A stretch of DNA of 8,989 nt from Sphingomonadaceae bacterium (GTDB lineage: Bacteria; Pseudomonadota; Alphaproteobacteria; Sphingomonadales; Sphingomonadaceae). Below the pieces are notes generated by a model. The model made no database searches and was not told the origin of the DNA. It was given only the letters and a program-made list of their open reading frames with translations. The DNA is taken from the NCBI GenBank assembly GCA_947446935.1, contig CANFIV010000036.1, positions 1-8,989 of the forward strand, read 5' to 3'. Each line of letters starts with the position of its first letter. Positions within the stretch are counted from its first letter, which is position 1. Below are positions 6,695 through 8,989 of the stretch, one piece after another. The translations under genes and the position numbers were made by a program.

Positions 6695-7489
6695 ATGCAC
6701 ACGTCGCAGCAAGGTGGCACAGATGCGTTCGAAGTCACGGCCCGCGGGCAGGCTTTGCCAGCGGCCGATCTCCTCGGCTGGGACAAGGGCGACCGGCTAG
6801 GTGTCGTCGTCACGGCGCCGTTTGGCGGCCTGGGGGCAGGGCTGCTGGTGGGCCTTGCGACCGCCGCCTATTTCGATGTGGCCGGCGGCGAACGGCGCGG
6901 CCGCAATCTCTATCCCGAGATCTATCTGATCCATGTCGGTGGGCGCTGGGGCAGCCATGCCTCGTTCGATTTCTGGCCGGAGCGCAAGGAGATCTTCGCG
7001 GGCAATGCGGTGGAGGCGCTGCGGGCCATCAATGCGCAAGGGATCACGCATCTCGCGGTTCCGGCGGGCGAGCCGCACGAGGTCACCCACGGCTTTCGCG
7101 AGCCCGAAATCGCGGCGGACCGCATTCGCCAGAGCTATCTCTATCATCCCTCCGGCCAGCTGGCCGATGCCGACGTCACGATCGCCACACGGGATGCGGG
7201 CGTCCTGTGGAACTTCGATGGCGTGCTGCGCCCGGAGATCTGGCTTGATGCCATGCGGGACGATGTCGAGACGGATGCCACCAAGCGGGATACTAGCGCG
7301 GAATCGGTCGACTTTCGGCGTGTGATCGCCTGCATGGAAGCGCGCGCGGATGAGGTCGATCGCGGCTCCGATGCCTGGCGCGATGCCTATGCCTGGGTTT
7401 CGCGCGCGCAGACGGACGGCTTTCTTGCACAAGCCTATGCCCGCCTGCCCCTCGAGCGGGCGCTGCTGCAGCTCGACCGCGCGAGGTGA
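6695..7489 (+). CDS. Hypothetical protein of 264 residues
   Basis: I do not recognise this protein. It is supported as a gene by a clean open frame, a ribosome site GGGAG 7 nt before the ATG, GC-rich third positions and a fit between its neighbours' control regions. No signal peptide is seen. A Gly/Ala/Leu-rich stretch (residues 43-62, APFGGLGAG onward) could be a buried hairpin or a single weak membrane segment. The middle is rich in aromatic and His/Glu residues (HVGGRWGSH at 80-88, FDFWPERKE, PAGEPHEVTHGF at 123-134), which could bind a metal or cofactor, though this is only suggestive. The C-terminal third (about 180-264) is charged and probably helical. It lies between the IRED-like gene and the PQQ-type gene, and both of its flanking spaces carry the same TAGGTCAT motif, so it likely belongs to the same function. 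Confidence 0.8.
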   Translation: MHTSQQGGTDAFEVTARGQALPAADLLGWDKGDRLGVVVTAPFGGLGAGLLVGLATAAYFDVAGGERRGRNLYPEIYLIHVGGRWGSHASFDFWPERKEIFAGNAVEALRAINAQGITHLAVPAGEPHEVTHGFREPEIAADRIRQSYLYHPSGQLADADVTIATRDAGVLWNFDGVLRPEIWLDAMRDDVETDATKRDTSAESVDFRRVIACMEARADEVDRGSDAWRDAYAWVSRAQTDGFLAQAYARLPLERALLQLDRAR

Positions 7490-7500
7490 TTGCGTTTTAT

Positions 7501-7520
7501 TAGGTCATATGACATGACCT
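7501..7520. promoter_or_regulatory. Perfect inverted repeat, candidate operator of the PQQ-type gene
   Basis: AGGTCAT (7502-7508), 5-nt spacer ATGAC, ATGACCT (7514-7520). Within it GTCATATGAC (7504-7513) is a second, nested 10-bp palindrome. It is 65 bp before the ATG at 7585 and 12 bp after the stop of the preceding gene. A near-identical half occurs at 6629-6640. The arm spacing fits a dimeric helix-turn-helix regulator; the family is unknown and no regulator gene is in the window. No good -35/-10 pair was found beside it. Confidence 0.55.
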
Positions 7521-7584
7521 TTCGGGAAAGCCGGATGGCCAGGGCCATCGGCTGAGGCCCGGCGTTGAAGAAGGTAACCCCGCC

Positions 7585-8989
7585 ATGCGCAAGCTGATGT
7601 GTTCCGGATTGATGCTGCTGTCGCTGGCCGGTGCCGCGCTGTCGCAGACGCCTGCAACGACGACGGCCAACACCGATTGGCTCTTCCTCGGCAATGGCCC
7701 AGACATGCAGCACCATGCCGAACTAGGGCAAATCAACCGCGCGTCCGTCAGCAAGCTGGGGCTGGCATGGGCGGTGGACATGCCAACGACCAATGGTCTT
7801 GTCGGCAACCCCCTCATCAAGGACGGCGTGATCTATCAGGGCGGCCCGTTCGGCCAGATCTATGCCAACGATCTCAAGACCGGCAAGCAGCTATGGGTGT
7901 TCAAGGCGGACATGCCGGTCTCGGGGACTTCGTTCTCGAACTACATCGCCTATCACATGAACCGGGGCATCGCTCTGAGCGGCGACGATGTGATCATCGC
8001 GGCCAATTGTGATCTGATCGCGGTGGACCAGAAGACGGGCAAGCTGCACTGGCGCTCGCAATCGTGCGACGCAAAGGGCGATGATGTCGGTATCACCGCC
8101 GCGCCGCGCGTGGGCGACGGCCTCGTCTTCACTGGCAATGCCTGCATGGACGCCGGCGATGGTCGCGGCTTCGTCGATGCGTTCGATGTCCGTACGGGCG
8201 AGCGCAAGTGGCGGTTCTACACCGCGCCCAGCGATCCCTCGAAGCCGCAGGACAGCCCGCTCTACGAGATGGCCGCCAAGACCTGGGGTGAGGACTGGTA
8301 TGGCAAGACGAAGGGCTGCGCCAGCGTCTGGGAGGCGATCACCTTCGACCAGAAACTGCATCAGGTCTATATCGGCACCGGTGGACCCTCGCCGTGGCAG
8401 CCCAGCAATCGCGGCAAGAATGCCGGCGATGAACTCTTCACCAACTCGATCGTCGCGCTCGATGCGAGCACGGGCGCCTACAAGTGGCATTTCAAGCAGG
8501 TGCCGCACGATGCGTGGAACTATGAAGCCAGCAACGGCATCATGGTTGCGGATCTGCCCGAGAAAGGTGGACCCCGCCGCGTCGTCCTGAACGTGCCGAA
8601 GAACGGCTTCGGCTATGTGCTCGACGCCCAGACCGGCAAGTTCCTGCGCGGCGCGAACATCGAGCCGGTGCAATGGGCCAAGGGGCTCGATGCGAACGGA
8701 CGGCCGATCATCAACCCTGCGGCCGAGTACTGGAAGAACGGCACCAACAAGGGTCTCGTCCAGTATTCGCATGGGTGGGAAGCGCTCGCTTACGACCCTG
8801 CGGCCCACACCGTCTTCATACCCGCGACCGTGATGCCGATGCAGGTCTCCTATGATCCCAAGGCGGTCGTGGGCGGAACCGAACTGGACTACTACTACGG
8901 AAGCCGCGCGGGCCTTCCGGTCTATGGCGAAGTCGTCGCGTGGGATCCGGTGGCAAACAAGGTGAAGTGGCGCGCGCCCAAGGCACCCC
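7585..8989 (+). CDS. Secreted PQQ-dependent dehydrogenase-like beta-propeller protein (3' end outside window)
   Basis: The frame is open from the ATG at 7585 to the window edge (468 codons). A signal peptide is clear: MRK, a hydrophobic core LMLLSLAGA, and probable cleavage after ALS20, so it acts in the periplasm. Repeated propeller motifs of the AxDxxTGKxxW type occur at about 94-104, 146-156, 199-209, 291-301 and 452-462, with YVLDAQTGK at 344-352. The family oxidises alcohols or related groups with PQQ and a metal ion, passing electrons to cytochrome c. Trp249 is at the PQQ-stacking position, but compared with methanol dehydrogenase (mature numbering) Asn261 is Gly267, the catalytic Asp303 is Asn312 (sequence HDAWNYE), Arg331 is Ala348, and the vicinal Cys pair before NRG is missing. 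Whether a cytochrome domain follows cannot be seen. The ribosome site is AGAAGG, 10 nt upstream. Confidence 0.88.
   Translation, partial: MRKLMCSGLMLLSLAGAALSQTPATTTANTDWLFLGNGPDMQHHAELGQINRASVSKLGLAWAVDMPTTNGLVGNPLIKDGVIYQGGPFGQIYANDLKTGKQLWVFKADMPVSGTSFSNYIAYHMNRGIALSGDDVIIAANCDLIAVDQKTGKLHWRSQSCDAKGDDVGITAAPRVGDGLVFTGNACMDAGDGRGFVDAFDVRTGERKWRFYTAPSDPSKPQDSPLYEMAAKTWGEDWYGKTKGCASVWEAITFDQKLHQVYIGTGGPSPWQPSNRGKNAGDELFTNSIVALDASTGAYKWHFKQVPHDAWNYEASNGIMVADLPEKGGPRRVVLNVPKNGFGYVLDAQTGKFLRGANIEPVQWAKGLDANGRPIINPAAEYWKNGTNKGLVQYSHGWEALAYDPAAHTVFIPATVMPMQVSYDPKAVVGGTELDYYYGSRAGLPVYGEVVAWDPVANKVKWRAPKAP

Noticed and set aside
5785..6813. 342-residue minus-strand frame overlapping the IRED-like gene
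   Set aside because: Arg- and Ser-rich shadow of the real gene, crossing the divergent promoter region.
7891..8808. 305-residue minus-strand frame opposite the PQQ-type gene
   Set aside because: The plus strand has signal peptide and propeller repeats in an uninterrupted frame; the minus frame is an antisense shadow.

Overview
The window is GC-rich bacterial DNA with dense genes, alphaproteobacterial in character and plausibly a sphingomonad; that placement rests on composition and gene style only and is tentative. No rRNA, tRNA, CRISPR array, transposase or integrase is visible. The content is that of an accessory catabolic gene cluster: oxidoreductases of five different families, a lactonase-type hydrolase, a CoA-ester lyase and one transporter. 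No regulator gene lies inside the window.

Layout. 2-487 (+) is the 3' part of a CitE/HpcH-type CoA-ester lyase. Converging on it is a minus-strand operon read from 3139 down to 650: a TcuA/fumarate-reductase-like FAD dehydrogenase, then a remnant of an electron-transfer flavoprotein gene pair, then a metallo-beta-lactamase-fold hydrolase of the AHL-lactonase type. The ETF remnant joins the N-terminus of EtfB directly, and out of frame, to the C-terminus of EtfA. A 531-bp divergent control region (3140-3670) with several perfect inverted repeats separates this operon from a classical SDR on the plus strand (3671-4450). Next come an MFS transporter and an NADP-type 6-phosphogluconate/imine-reductase-like dehydrogenase, read leftward from 6578 and overlapping by GTGA. 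Rightward lie an unrecognised 264-residue protein (6695-7489) and a secreted PQQ-type beta-propeller dehydrogenase that runs off the right edge (from 7585).

How the genes may work together (inference). A periplasmic PQQ-type enzyme would oxidise a substrate outside the cytoplasm and the MFS protein would move substrate or product. The IRED-like enzyme, SDR and FAD dehydrogenase would do further redox steps. The lactonase-type hydrolase would open a ring and the CoA-ester lyase would cleave a CoA thioester. The substrate cannot be read from the sequence.

Most notable points: (1) the PQQ-type protein lacks several canonical catalytic and metal-binding residues but keeps the probable PQQ-stacking Trp; (2) the etfB'-'etfA scar; (3) a shared motif TAGGTCAT(A/G)TGA in the two control regions around 6630 and 7505, which suggests one regulator for the right half; (4) an IRED-like enzyme with Asp-Lys at the catalytic site; (5) an 11-bp perfect inverted repeat ahead of the SDR.
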